Under the pieces are notes generated by a model. That model worked only from the letters and a program-made list of their open reading frames with translations. It was not told the origin of the DNA and did no database searches. Shown piece after piece: positions 52,465 to 59,932 of a DNA stretch of 59,932 bases (positions are counted from its first letter, which is position 1; each line of letters starts with the position of its first letter). A program made the position numbers and the translations under genes. Source of the stretch: Rhodospirillales bacterium (GTDB taxonomy: Bacteria > Pseudomonadota > Alphaproteobacteria > Acetobacterales > Acetobacteraceae). The stretch is taken from positions 1-59,932 of the forward strand of contig JANXVC010000119.1 in NCBI GenBank assembly GCA_025351925.1. The letters are read 5' to 3'.

Positions 52465-53331
52465 ATGGCGCTCACCGGCCTCATCCTGTTCAACGTCGCG
52501 AACAGCATCGCGGTGCTGGTGCTGCTGAGCCTCGGCCTCGGCGTGATTTACGGGATGATGAAGATCATCAACCTGGCGCATGGCGAGTTCCTGATGCTGG
52601 GCGCCTACACGACGGTCGTCAGCACCAACGCTGGGCTGAACCTGTGGGTCGCCATGCTGATCGCGGCGCCGGTCGCGGTGGGGCTGTTCGGGCTGTTGGT
52701 GGAGCGGCTGTTCATCCGCTTCCTGTATGGCCGGATGATCGACACCATGCTGGCGACCTGGGGCCTCAGCCTCGCGGTAATCGGGCTGATTACAACGATC
52801 TTCGGCAACACGGTGCGCGGCGTGGCGGCGCCGTTCGGCGGGTTCGCGATCGGCGGCTACCAGACCAGCCTGTATTCGCTGTTCGTGATCGCGGTGGCGG
52901 CGGTGATGGCGGCCGGGCTATGGCTGGTGCTGCGCTTCACCCGGTTCGGCCTGATCGTGCGCGCCACCATGCAGAACCCCAACATGGCGGCAGCACTCGG
53001 CGCGCCGCCGCCACAAATTTACATGGTTACCTTCGCGCTCGGTTCGGCTTTGGCCGGGCTGGCGGGCGGCGTGCTGGCGCCGGTGTCCGGCGTGTCGCCG
53101 GTGATGGGCAGCGCGTTCATCGCCCGTGCCTTCATCACCGTGCTCGGCGGCGGCCCGGCGATCGTCACCGGCACAGGCCTCGCCTCGACGCTGTTCGGCG
53201 GCATCAGCGAGGTCGCGACCTTCCTCACCACCCCGGTGTTCGGCCAAGTGGCGCTGCTGCTCGCGGCGCTCATCATGATCCGCATATTGCCGCAAGGCAT
53301 CACCGGGCGCCTGCTGCGGAGGAGCCTGTGA
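52465..53331 (+). CDS. ABC transporter permease (UrtB/LivH type)
   Basis: A 288-aa inner-membrane permease with about eight helices. The block YGMMKIINLAHGEFLMLGAY is the standard LivH/UrtB signature. MDTMLATWGLSLAVIGLITTIFGNTVRG-like sequence (IDTMLATWGLSL) and GGGPAIVTGTGLAST follow. It starts 7 bases after the binding-protein gene and overlaps the next permease by GTGA. Confidence 0.92.
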   Translation: MALTGLILFNVANSIAVLVLLSLGLGVIYGMMKIINLAHGEFLMLGAYTTVVSTNAGLNLWVAMLIAAPVAVGLFGLLVERLFIRFLYGRMIDTMLATWGLSLAVIGLITTIFGNTVRGVAAPFGGFAIGGYQTSLYSLFVIAVAAVMAAGLWLVLRFTRFGLIVRATMQNPNMAAALGAPPPQIYMVTFALGSALAGLAGGVLAPVSGVSPVMGSAFIARAFITVLGGGPAIVTGTGLASTLFGGISEVATFLTTPVFGQVALLLAALIMIRILPQGITGRLLRRSL

Positions 53332-54347
53332 CCGGCTGGGCCAGCTTCGTCGCGATGGTCGCGGCTGGGCTCGCATTGCTGTTCGGCCTGCCGATGGTGT
53401 TCGACCTGTTCGGCCTGCTGCAGATGACGGTGTTCGTGGCAATGGCGGTGCTGGCGCTCAGCCAGGGCTTCATCTGGGGCTACGGCGGCGTCATGTCGTT
53501 CGGGCAGACCGCGTTTTTCGGCCTCGGCGGCTACACCTACGCGGTCGCAGTGCTGAACATGGGCGACAGCACGGTGCCGGTGCTGCTGTCGGTCCTGGTG
53601 CCAACATTGTTCGCGGCGCTGCTCGGCTATTTCATGTTCTATGGCCGGATCAGCGACGCCTATATCGGGGTGATCACCCTCACGGTGACGGTCATCCTGT
53701 TCAATGTGGTGAACTCGACCGCCGGCGACTTCTACACGATCGGCAACGCGGCGCTTGGCGGCTTCAACGGCATGCCCTCGGTGCCGCCGCTCAACGTGCC
53801 CGGCGATCCGTCCTCGCCGCTCGACCCCGAGCAGACCTGGTACGCCGCCATGGGCGCGCTGATCCTGGTCTATGTGCTGCTGCGGATGATCCTCGCCAGC
53901 CGCTTCGGCCGCGTCGTGGTGGCGATCCGCGAGAACGAGACCCGGGCGCAGCTGCTGGGCTACGACACGCGGCTGTACAAGCTGGTTGTGTTCGCGATCG
54001 GCGGCGGCATCGCTGGATTGGGCGGGTGCCTCTACACCAACTGGGGTTCGTTCATCAGCCCGACGGTGTTCGGGCTGGCGGCCTCGGCGCAGGTGCTGAT
54101 CTACGTCCTGGTTGGCGGGCTCGGCACTTTGCTCGGACCAATCCTGGGCGCATTCGGCATCCAATACCTGATCTCGCTGATCGGCACGCAGGAGGCGGTG
54201 AACGCCAATTTGGTGCTGGGCGCGATCCTTGTGGTGTTCGTGCTGCTGGTGCCGCAGGGCGTCGTGCCGGTGGTGCGGGGGCTGTTTCGCCGGGTGCCGA
54301 ATGGGCGGCGCGGCCGGGTCGCCGAAGCGGCGGTGGTGGAACCGTGA
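53328..54347 (+). CDS. ABC transporter permease (UrtC/LivM type)
   Basis: A 339-aa permease with the LivM/UrtC pattern: ALSQGFIWGYGGVMSFGQTAFFGLGGYTYAV, then SRFGRVVVAIRENETRAQLLGYDTRLYKLVVFAIGGGIAGLGGCLYTNWG and GLGTLLGPILGAFGIQYL. The GTG at 53328 overlaps the previous stop; longer reading upstream in this frame is the shadow of the first permease. It joins the UrtB-type subunit to form the channel. Confidence 0.9.
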   Translation: MTGWASFVAMVAAGLALLFGLPMVFDLFGLLQMTVFVAMAVLALSQGFIWGYGGVMSFGQTAFFGLGGYTYAVAVLNMGDSTVPVLLSVLVPTLFAALLGYFMFYGRISDAYIGVITLTVTVILFNVVNSTAGDFYTIGNAALGGFNGMPSVPPLNVPGDPSSPLDPEQTWYAAMGALILVYVLLRMILASRFGRVVVAIRENETRAQLLGYDTRLYKLVVFAIGGGIAGLGGCLYTNWGSFISPTVFGLAASAQVLIYVLVGGLGTLLGPILGAFGIQYLISLIGTQEAVNANLVLGAILVVFVLLVPQGVVPVVRGLFRRVPNGRRGRVAEAAVVEP

Positions 54348-55063
54348 CGGCGCCGCTGCTGGAGGCCCAGGGCGTCACCATGCGGTTCGGCGGCGTCACC
54401 GCGGTGAACAGCGTCAACTTCGCCCTGCGCGAGATGGAGCTGCGCTGCCTGATCGGCCCAAACGGCGCGGGCAAGAGCACGTTTTTCAAAATGCTGACCG
54501 GGCAGCTCAGGCCGAGTGCCGGCCGTATCCTGCTGCGCGGCCGCGACATCACCGGCGCCGAGCCGTACCGGATCGCCCGCCTCGGCGTCGGGATCAAGAC
54601 GCAGGTGCCCAACGTGTTCGACGGATTGTCGGTGCAGGAGAACGTATTCGTCGCCGCCGCCCGGCGCGGCTCGGCGAGCCAGGCGCGGCGCATAACAGCG
54701 GCGACGCTGGAGCGCTTGCGGCTGACCGCGATCGCCGGGCGCCTGGTCGGTCAGCTCGCGCACGGGCAGCGGCAGTGGGTGGAGGTCGCGACCGTGCTGG
54801 CGCAGGAGCCGGAGCTGGTGCTGCTGGACGAGCCGGCGGCCGGCATGACGCATGAGGAGGTGCTGCGCACCGCCGAGCTGATCCGCGAAATCAACCAGAC
54901 GCATGCGCTGATCGTTGTAGAGCACGACATGCAGTTCATCCGCATGATCGCCCGGACGGTGACGGTGTTCAACCAGGGCAGCATTTTGGTCGAGGACGAC
55001 GTGGAGCGCGTGCTGGCCAACGCGGCGGTGCGCGACGTGTATCTCGGGAAGCAGGCGGCATGA
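54344..55063 (+). CDS. ABC transporter ATPase (UrtD/LivG type)
   Basis: A 239-aa ATPase. Walker A is GPNGAGKST near residue 40, the signature LAHGQRQWVEVATVLA near 143, and Walker B LVLLDEPAAGM. IGIKTQVPNVF-type sequence (GVGIKTQVPNVFDGLSVQENV) is typical of UrtD. The GTG at 54344 overlaps the permease stop. It ends by overlapping the next ATPase gene by ATGA. Confidence 0.93.
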   Translation: MTAPLLEAQGVTMRFGGVTAVNSVNFALREMELRCLIGPNGAGKSTFFKMLTGQLRPSAGRILLRGRDITGAEPYRIARLGVGIKTQVPNVFDGLSVQENVFVAAARRGSASQARRITAATLERLRLTAIAGRLVGQLAHGQRQWVEVATVLAQEPELVLLDEPAAGMTHEEVLRTAELIREINQTHALIVVEHDMQFIRMIARTVTVFNQGSILVEDDVERVLANAAVRDVYLGKQAA

Positions 55064-55767
55064 TGCTGCAGGTCGAGGCGCTGCGCTCCGGCTACGGCCG
55101 CATCCCAATCCTGGCCGGCGTCAGCCTCGCCGTGGCAAAGGGCGAGTTCGTCGGCATCCTCGGGCATAACGGCATGGGCAAGAGCACCCTGCTGCGTACC
55201 CTGATGGGCTATTTGCCGGCGACCGCCGGGCGCGTGGTGTTCGAGGAGCGCGACATCACCCGGCTGTCGCCCACCGCACGCGCGCGGCTCGGCATCGGCT
55301 ACGTGCCGCAGGGGCGCGAGATCTTTCCGGCGCTGAGCGTGCATGAAAACCTGCGCATGGGCTGTTTGCTGTCGTCCCGCGACGAACGCCGCACCATCGA
55401 GGATGTATTAGCGAAGTTCCCGCGGCTGCGGCGGTTGCTGGACCGCACCGGCGGCGCGCTGTCGGGCGGCGAGCAGCAATTGCTGGCGCTGGCTCGTTGT
55501 TTATGCGGCGGGCCGCAGCTGATGCTGCTGGACGAGCCGACGGAGGGCATCCAGCCCTCGATCATTGACGAGATTGTCGAAATACTGCAGGCGCTGCAGC
55601 GCGGCAACGAGATTACGGTCGTCCTGGTCGAGCAGAATTTGAAGTTCATCGCCGAGCTGTCGCAGCGTATTCTCATCATTCAGAAAGGCGCGATCACGCG
55701 TGAGACCAGTCCAGAGGCCGTGCAGGACCCGGCGCTGATCGCCGAGTTCGTCGGCATGGCCGCGTAA
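55060..55767 (+). CDS. ABC transporter ATPase (UrtE/LivF type)
   Basis: A 235-aa ATPase. It starts LQVEALRSGYGRIPILAGVSLAVAKGEFVGILGHNGMGKST, the LivF/UrtE start with Walker A, and has GIGYVPQGREIFPALSVHENLRMG, LSGGEQQLLALARCL and MLLDEPTEGIQPSII. It completes the transporter. The amidase gene starts 21 bases later. Confidence 0.93.
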   Translation: MMLQVEALRSGYGRIPILAGVSLAVAKGEFVGILGHNGMGKSTLLRTLMGYLPATAGRVVFEERDITRLSPTARARLGIGYVPQGREIFPALSVHENLRMGCLLSSRDERRTIEDVLAKFPRLRRLLDRTGGALSGGEQQLLALARCLCGGPQLMLLDEPTEGIQPSIIDEIVEILQALQRGNEITVVLVEQNLKFIAELSQRILIIQKGAITRETSPEAVQDPALIAEFVGMAA

Positions 55768-55788
55768 TTGTAACTCAAGGAGCCAACC

Positions 55789-57303
55789 ATGAGCGTTGAA
55801 AAGCCGACACTTTCCCAGCTGCAGGACATCGTCTTTGACCTCGGAATGGAGCTTTCGGAGGAACGCCTAGGCATCTTCCACGCGATGATGGACGGCGCGG
55901 TCGAATCCTACCGCGTCATTGACGCGATGCCGGATGACAAGCCGGTCGTCAAGTATCCGCGCACGCCGGGCTACCAGCCAGGGGCGGAGGAGAACGAGCA
56001 CAACGCCTGGTATGTGAAAAGCGTGGTGAAGGGCGCTGAGTCCGGGCCGCTCAAGGGCAAAACCGTGGCGTTGAAGGACAACGTCTGCCTAGCCGGCGTG
56101 CCGATGATGAACGGCTCGGCGACGCTGGAGGGCTACGTGCCGGACCAGGACGCCACCATCGTGATGCGCATGCTGGACGCCGGCGCCACCATCCTCGGCA
56201 AGGCGCACTGCGAGGCGTTCTGCCTGTCGGGCGGCAGCCATACCGGGGCGCTGGGGCCGGTGCATAATCCGCATAAGCGCGGCTATTCCGCCGGCGGCTC
56301 GTCCTCGGGATCGGGCGCATTGGTCGCGGCGGGCGAGGTGGATATGGCGATCGGCGGCGACCAGGGCGGCTCGATCCGCATCCCGGCGGCGTTCTGCGGC
56401 ATCTATGGCATGAAGGGCACCTGGGGTCTCGTGCCCTATACCGGGGTGATGCCGATCGAGGCGACGATCGACCATACGGGGCCGATGACCGCGACGGTCG
56501 CTGACAACGCGCTGCTGATGGAGGTGCTGGCCGGACCGGACGGGCTCGATCCCAGGCAGATGGGCTGCACCACGGCGCCGTACACCCAGGCGTTGAGCCG
56601 CGGCGTGCGTGGTCTCCGAATTGGTGTCGTCACCGAGGGGTTTGGCTGGGCCAACTCAGAGGCCGGCGTGGACGCCAAGGTGCGCGCCGCCGGGGAGCGG
56701 TTCGCCGGCATGGGCGCCGATGTCGAGGAGGTCAGCATCCCCATGCACCGCATCGGAAAGGACGTCTGGGCGCCGATCGGCAATGAGGGCCTGCAGGTGC
56801 AGATGATGCACGGCAACGGCATGGGCTTCAACTGGAAGGGCCAGTACAACGTCGGTCTATTGGATGCCCATGCCGGTTGGCGCGAGCGAGCGAACGACCT
56901 TTCGGACACGCTGAAGATCTGCATGTTCGTCGGCGAGTACTTCACCAAGACCTATCGCGGGCGCTACTATGCCAAGGCGCAGAACATTGCCCGCAAGCTG
57001 CGCGCCGCCTATGACGGGGCCTTGTCGAAATACGACCTACTGCTGATGCCGACGCTGCCGATCGTCGCGACGCCGCTGCCGCCCACGGATGCTGGGCTTG
57101 GCCTGTACGTCCAGCGTGCGTTCGAGATGATTAACAACACAGCGCCGTTCGACGTCACCGGGCACCCGGCGATGTCGGTGCCGTGCGGCCTCAGCGACGG
57201 ATTGCCGGTGGGCGCCATGCTGATCGGCAAGCACTGGGACGAGAGCACGATCTATGCCGCCGCCGCAGCCTTCGAGGGCGCCGGCGACTGGAAGAAGTTT
57301 TAG
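55789..57303 (+). CDS. amidase (amidase-signature family, nitrile pathway type)
   Basis: A 504-aa amidase-signature enzyme hydrolysing amides to acid and ammonia. The Ser-cisSer-Lys residues are K96 (VALKDNV), S171 in GGSSSGSG and S195 in [16 protein letters not shown], at exactly the positions reported for Rhodococcus nitrile-pathway amidase (K96, S171, S195). The N-terminal helical region (about 1-80) is also shared. ATG at 55789 follows CAAGGAG. As the last gene of the transporter operon and divergent from nitrile hydratase, it supplies the second step of nitrile use. Its end overlaps the convergent hydrolase by four bases. Confidence 0.95.
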   Translation: MSVEKPTLSQLQDIVFDLGMELSEERLGIFHAMMDGAVESYRVIDAMPDDKPVVKYPRTPGYQPGAEENEHNAWYVKSVVKGAESGPLKGKTVALKDNVCLAGVPMMNGSATLEGYVPDQDATIVMRMLDAGATILGKAHCEAFCLSGGSHTGALGPVHNPHKRGYSAGGSSSGSGALVAAGEVDMAIGGDQGGSIRIPAAFCGIYGMKGTWGLVPYTGVMPIEATIDHTGPMTATVADNALLMEVLAGPDGLDPRQMGCTTAPYTQALSRGVRGLRIGVVTEGFGWANSEAGVDAKVRAAGERFAGMGADVEEVSIPMHRIGKDVWAPIGNEGLQVQMMHGNGMGFNWKGQYNVGLLDAHAGWRERANDLSDTLKICMFVGEYFTKTYRGRYYAKAQNIARKLRAAYDGALSKYDLLLMPTLPIVATPLPPTDAGLGLYVQRAFEMINNTAPFDVTGHPAMSVPCGLSDGLPVGAMLIGKHWDESTIYAAAAAFEGAGDWKKF

Positions 57304-58073
57304 AGCGCGTCCAGGAAGCCCGCGAGGTGCTGGTTGACCCGGTCCGCCCGTTCGATCGCCAGGATGTGGGCGGCGCGCGGCAGCACAACCAGTTCCGCGT
57401 CGGGAATGCGGCTGCGGATGTCCTCGCTCATGGCGGGTGGGGTGGATGGGTCGTCGGCGCCGGCGATGATCAGCGTCGGAGCACGGATCTCGGCGTTGGA
57501 CGGGCGTAGATCCATGGCGCTGATGACACCGCAGCACACTGCGTAGCCACGCGGATCAATCTGCAGGAAGCGTTCGCGCAGCGCCATCGCCAGTGGCGTG
57601 TGCTCGAAAGCGGGGGTGAACCAGCGCGCCATGACCGCGTCCACGATGGCGCCCATGCCCTTGTCGCGAACCAACGCCGCACGCTCCGCCCAGCCCTGCG
57701 GCACGTAGGCCGAGGTCGCCATCAGCACCAGGCCATGCACGCGGTCCGGCCGGGTGGCGGCGAACGCCTGCGCCGTCATGCCGCCGATCGACAACCCGAT
57801 GACATGGGCGCGGGCGATGCCCAATGCGTCCAGCAGTCCAGCGAGGTCGTCGGCCAGCGTCTCGATCGTGGCCGGTGCATCCATGACTGGGGAGCGGGCA
57901 TGGCCGCGCGCGTCGTAGCGCAGCACCCGATACCGTCCGGCGAGCGCCTGGGCCTGGGCGTCCCACATCTCGATCGTCGTGCCGAGCGAGTTGATGAACG
58001 CCACGACCGGCGCGCCCTCGGGGCCCGCGAGGTCGTAGAAAAGCTGGGTGCCATTGGCGGCGATGAGTGGCAT
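57300..58073 (-). CDS. alpha/beta hydrolase, 3-oxoadipate enol-lactonase-like
   Basis: A 257-aa alpha/beta hydrolase of the PcaD type. The nucleophile is Ser95 in [10 protein letters not shown], with the acid Asp in [11 protein letters not shown] and His in [10 protein letters not shown]. It has [10 protein letters not shown] and [35 protein letters not shown], typical of enol-lactonases. No protocatechuate genes are beside it, so the name is by similarity only. The ATG at 58073 ([10 protein letters not shown]) is preferred; 58091 is also open. Confidence 0.86.
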   Translation of the reverse strand: MPLIAANGTQLFYDLAGPEGAPVVAFINSLGTTIEMWDAQAQALAGRYRVLRYDARGHARSPVMDAPATIETLADDLAGLLDALGIARAHVIGLSIGGMTAQAFAATRPDRVHGLVLMATSAYVPQGWAERAALVRDKGMGAIVDAVMARWFTPAFEHTPLAMALRERFLQIDPRGYAVCCGVISAMDLRPSNAEIRAPTLIIAGADDPSTPPAMSEDIRSRIPDAELVVLPRAAHILAIERADRVNQHLAGFLDAL

Positions 58074-58186
58074 GGATGGTGCGTCCTTCATGCGGTGTGG
58101 GGGTTGAGCGCCGCTTTTTCCCGCTAAACTTTAGCACGCCGTTTGGCACGCTGCCGAGACTGGAGATCGCTGAGGCTGGGGACCCC

Positions 58187-59221
58187 TCAAGCCCGGATCA
58201 CGCCCTCGGCCAGCAGGCTCTCGGCGGTGGCGACGATCGCGTCGTCGTTCGACCGCGGTTTCCAGCCGAGCTCGGCGCGCGCCTTGTCGGCGGACACCGG
58301 ACGCAGCTTGTCGAGCTCAAACAGGCGGTCGCGCACGACGGGATCGACGATTGCGGATAGGCGGACCAGCCAATTGGGGAGCGACCGTTTCGGCACGCGC
58401 TTGGCGACCTGGGGAACGCGCTCCCGCAATACCCGGGCAATATCCGCCATCCAATAAAATGCACCCGCGCCGATGTAGCGCTGGCCGCGTGCAGCGGGGG
58501 CCAGCATGGCACGGTAGTGCAGGTCGGCGATGTCCCGCACGTCCACCAGCGGCCAGCCAAACCGCGGCAGGCCCGGCAGCGAGCCATCCATGAGTTTCTT
58601 TACGATGTCGATCGAGGCCGAGAAGTCCTGGCCCAGCACCGGCCCCAGCACCGCGCCGGGGTTGATCGTCACCAGTTCCAGCGCTCCGCCCTCGCGTTTC
58701 AGCCAGTCCCAGGCGGCGCGCTCGGCGATTGTCTTGGAGCGTTCATAGGCCGAGCTGTCGGCCCGGTTGCCCTCATCCGACCAGTCGGCCTCGGTGAACG
58801 GCGTCGTGCGGCCACCCCGGCCATAGGCGATCGCGGCGGTCGAGGCGGTCATCACCACGCGGCGCACGCCCTCGTCGCGGGCCGCTGCCAAGACGCGGAG
58901 CGCGCCGTCGCGCGCCGGACGCACTAATTCGTCGTCGCCCTTGGGGTTTTTGGAGGGCAAAGGCGACGCGACGTGGAGCACGTAGTCGCAGGCCCCTGCG
59001 GCCTCGCGCCAGCCGCTATCGCCATTCAAATCGGCGACCACGACCTCGAGCCGGTCCCCGGCGTCGGCGAGCTTGGCCAGGGTGCGGCGCAGCTCAGCCT
59101 CGCGGTCGAAGCTGCGGACAGTCGTGCGCACGCGCCATCCCTCCCGAAGCAGTTGTGCGATACAGAAGCCGGCGATGTAGCCGGACCCGCCGGTGACCAG
59201 CACCTGACCTCGAACTGCCAT
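58187..59221 (-). CDS. extended SDR, NAD-dependent epimerase/aldehyde reductase-like
   Basis: A 344-aa extended short-chain dehydrogenase. TGGSGYIAG at residues 10-18 is the NAD-binding motif, VLHVASPLP follows, and the catalytic YxxxK is in AYERSKTIAE. It resembles dihydroflavonol-4-reductase and related aldehyde/ketone reductases. It is divergent from the TetR gene by about 47 bases, so it is the likely target. Confidence 0.9.
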   Translation of the reverse strand: MAVRGQVLVTGGSGYIAGFCIAQLLREGWRVRTTVRSFDREAELRRTLAKLADAGDRLEVVVADLNGDSGWREAAGACDYVLHVASPLPSKNPKGDDELVRPARDGALRVLAAARDEGVRRVVMTASTAAIAYGRGGRTTPFTEADWSDEGNRADSSAYERSKTIAERAAWDWLKREGGALELVTINPGAVLGPVLGQDFSASIDIVKKLMDGSLPGLPRFGWPLVDVRDIADLHYRAMLAPAARGQRYIGAGAFYWMADIARVLRERVPQVAKRVPKRSLPNWLVRLSAIVDPVVRDRLFELDKLRPVSADKARAELGWKPRSNDDAIVATAESLLAEGVIRA

Positions 59222-59268
59222 TTGGAGTCTCCTTGCCTAAGCATGACATTAGACATAACAGACAACAT

Positions 59269-59847
59269 ATGTCCATATCGTCTGATACCATCACGCGGCG
59301 CGTGCTCGAGGCGGCCATGACGCTATTCGCCCGGCATGGCTTCCAGCGGACCAGCATGGCGGACGTGGCGATGGAGGCGGCGGTGTCGCGGGCCACGCTG
59401 TATCTGCGGTTTTGCGACAAGCGGAGCTTGTTCGAAGCCTTGGCGGACTCGATGGTCACGAACGCGCTGGCGGCTTCGGAGGCTGCCTGGAATTCGGACG
59501 CGGGGCTGGCTGAAAACCTGGAGGCGACCGTGCTGGCCCGCGATCTTCCGCTGTATCGCGTGCTGCATGCGTCGCCGCATGGGGCGGAGCTGCTGGCCGT
59601 GGACGCCGAGTCTACCCGGGCCCACGCCGAACGGCTGGATGCGGGTTTTGCCGCTTTGCTCGCTGCGCGTGCAATCGCGGCGGCTCTCGGCGGGGCCGAC
59701 CTGAGCGCGTTTGACGGCCCGGACGGCTTCAGCCGGTTTCTCGCGACCACCGCTGCCGGGCTGAAGCATGAGGCCCGGACCGAAGCCGCCTATCTCGACG
59801 CGGTCCGCCGCTTGTGCATTGTCACGGCACGGGCGATGACCCGTTAG
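59269..59847 (+). CDS. TetR/AcrR-family regulator
   Basis: A 192-aa regulator. The helix-turn-helix is at the N-terminus (ITRRVLEAAMTLFARHGFQRTSMADVAMEAAVSRATLYLRFCDKRSLFEALAD), and the rest is a helical ligand domain. ATG at 59269 is preferred; a TTG at 59233 would extend it into the control region. The short gap to the divergent dehydrogenase has GACAT / ATGTC repeats (59245-59249, 59252-59256, 59269-59273), which may include its operator. Confidence 0.9.
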   Translation: MSISSDTITRRVLEAAMTLFARHGFQRTSMADVAMEAAVSRATLYLRFCDKRSLFEALADSMVTNALAASEAAWNSDAGLAENLEATVLARDLPLYRVLHASPHGAELLAVDAESTRAHAERLDAGFAALLAARAIAAALGGADLSAFDGPDGFSRFLATTAAGLKHEARTEAAYLDAVRRLCIVTARAMTR

Positions 59848-59932
59848 TGCGTGATCTCGCGGATTTGGCTGCGGTCGAGGCGGAGCCACACCGGGTCGCC
59901 ACGATGCCGGGCCTGGACGCTGGAACGGTTGA
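59844..59932 (-). CDS. 3' end of an unidentified gene (partial)
   Basis: The minus strand is open from the window edge for 28 codons and stops with TAA at 59844, overlapping the TetR stop. The tail (GDPVWLRLDRSQIREITH at the end) looks like protein, but is too short to assign. The rest lies outside the window. Confidence 0.45.
   Translation of the reverse strand, partial: NRSSVQARHRGDPVWLRLDRSQIREITH

Noticed and set aside
52644-53327. Upstream extension of the second permease gene
   Set aside because: The frame continues open into the first permease, but there it is a shadow with Arg-rich composition; the GTG at 53328 gives the right N-terminus.
1-59932. CRISPR array
   Set aside because: No regularly spaced direct repeats were found; the only tandem repeat is the two-copy 22-bp unit at 23423-23466.

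Overview
This 59.9-kb, GC-rich window (roughly two thirds G+C by eye) is a piece of bacterial chromosome. The combination of a complete C-P lyase cluster with a DUF1045 gene and a HutC-type phnF, a csaA-gpt pair, Urt/Liv-type transporters, cobalt-type nitrile hydratase and a type III PKS cluster fits an alphaproteobacterium, most likely Rhodospirillales/Acetobacteraceae. That placement is inference from gene content, because no rRNA or taxonomic marker is present. Gene density is high and many neighbours overlap by ATGA, GTGA or TGATG.

Left part (1-11,060): an IS66-type transposase gene; then a five-gene, fully translation-coupled minus-strand operon (7369 to 1845) for a MaoC hydratase, SDR dehydrogenase, acyl-CoA dehydrogenase, family III CoA-transferase and a hydantoinase/dihydropyrimidinase. 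It looks like a ring-opening amidohydrolase joined to a short beta-oxidation module. Next come a DUF4337 membrane protein, an orphan periplasmic binding protein, a quinone oxidoreductase and a Uma2 nuclease-fold protein.

11,064-15,422 is a biosynthetic cluster on the minus strand: acyl carrier protein, ketoacyl synthase, type III polyketide synthase, methyltransferase and FAD-dependent oxidoreductase, the last gene 10 bases behind the methyltransferase and the rest overlapping. It is followed by stress-type small proteins, a tRNA-Arg(ACG), gpt and csaA, a gamma-glutamyltransferase, a stand-alone Lrp/AsnC sensor domain, a YbdK-type ligase, an EamA exporter, a glutathione transferase, a TPP enzyme of the acetolactate synthase family, a MntA-HepT pair, a periplasmic ClpP-fold protein and a second gamma-glutamyltransferase.

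28,510-36,187 is a phosphonate cluster: phnF divergent from phnGHIJKLM-DUF1045, with phnN facing it. A perfect 14-bp palindrome lies in the phnF/phnG control region. No phnCDE transporter is in the window. A SNF2 helicase plus SWIM-domain gene pair follows, then an AtuA-type pair and a YeiH-family transporter.

44,286-57,303 is a carboxylate/nitrile region: lactate permease; a co-directional minus-strand string of nitrile hydratase alpha, a beta subunit divided into two overlapping genes, an activator, a MetX-like hydrolase, an azoreductase and an AtoE-type transporter; and, divergent from it, a complete five-gene Urt/Liv-type ABC transporter followed by an amidase whose Lys-Ser-Ser residues fall at the positions known for Rhodococcus amidase. 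Together these can import a nitrile or amide and convert it to the acid and ammonia. The window ends with an enol-lactonase-like hydrolase, an extended SDR with a divergent TetR regulator, and the tail of an unidentified gene.
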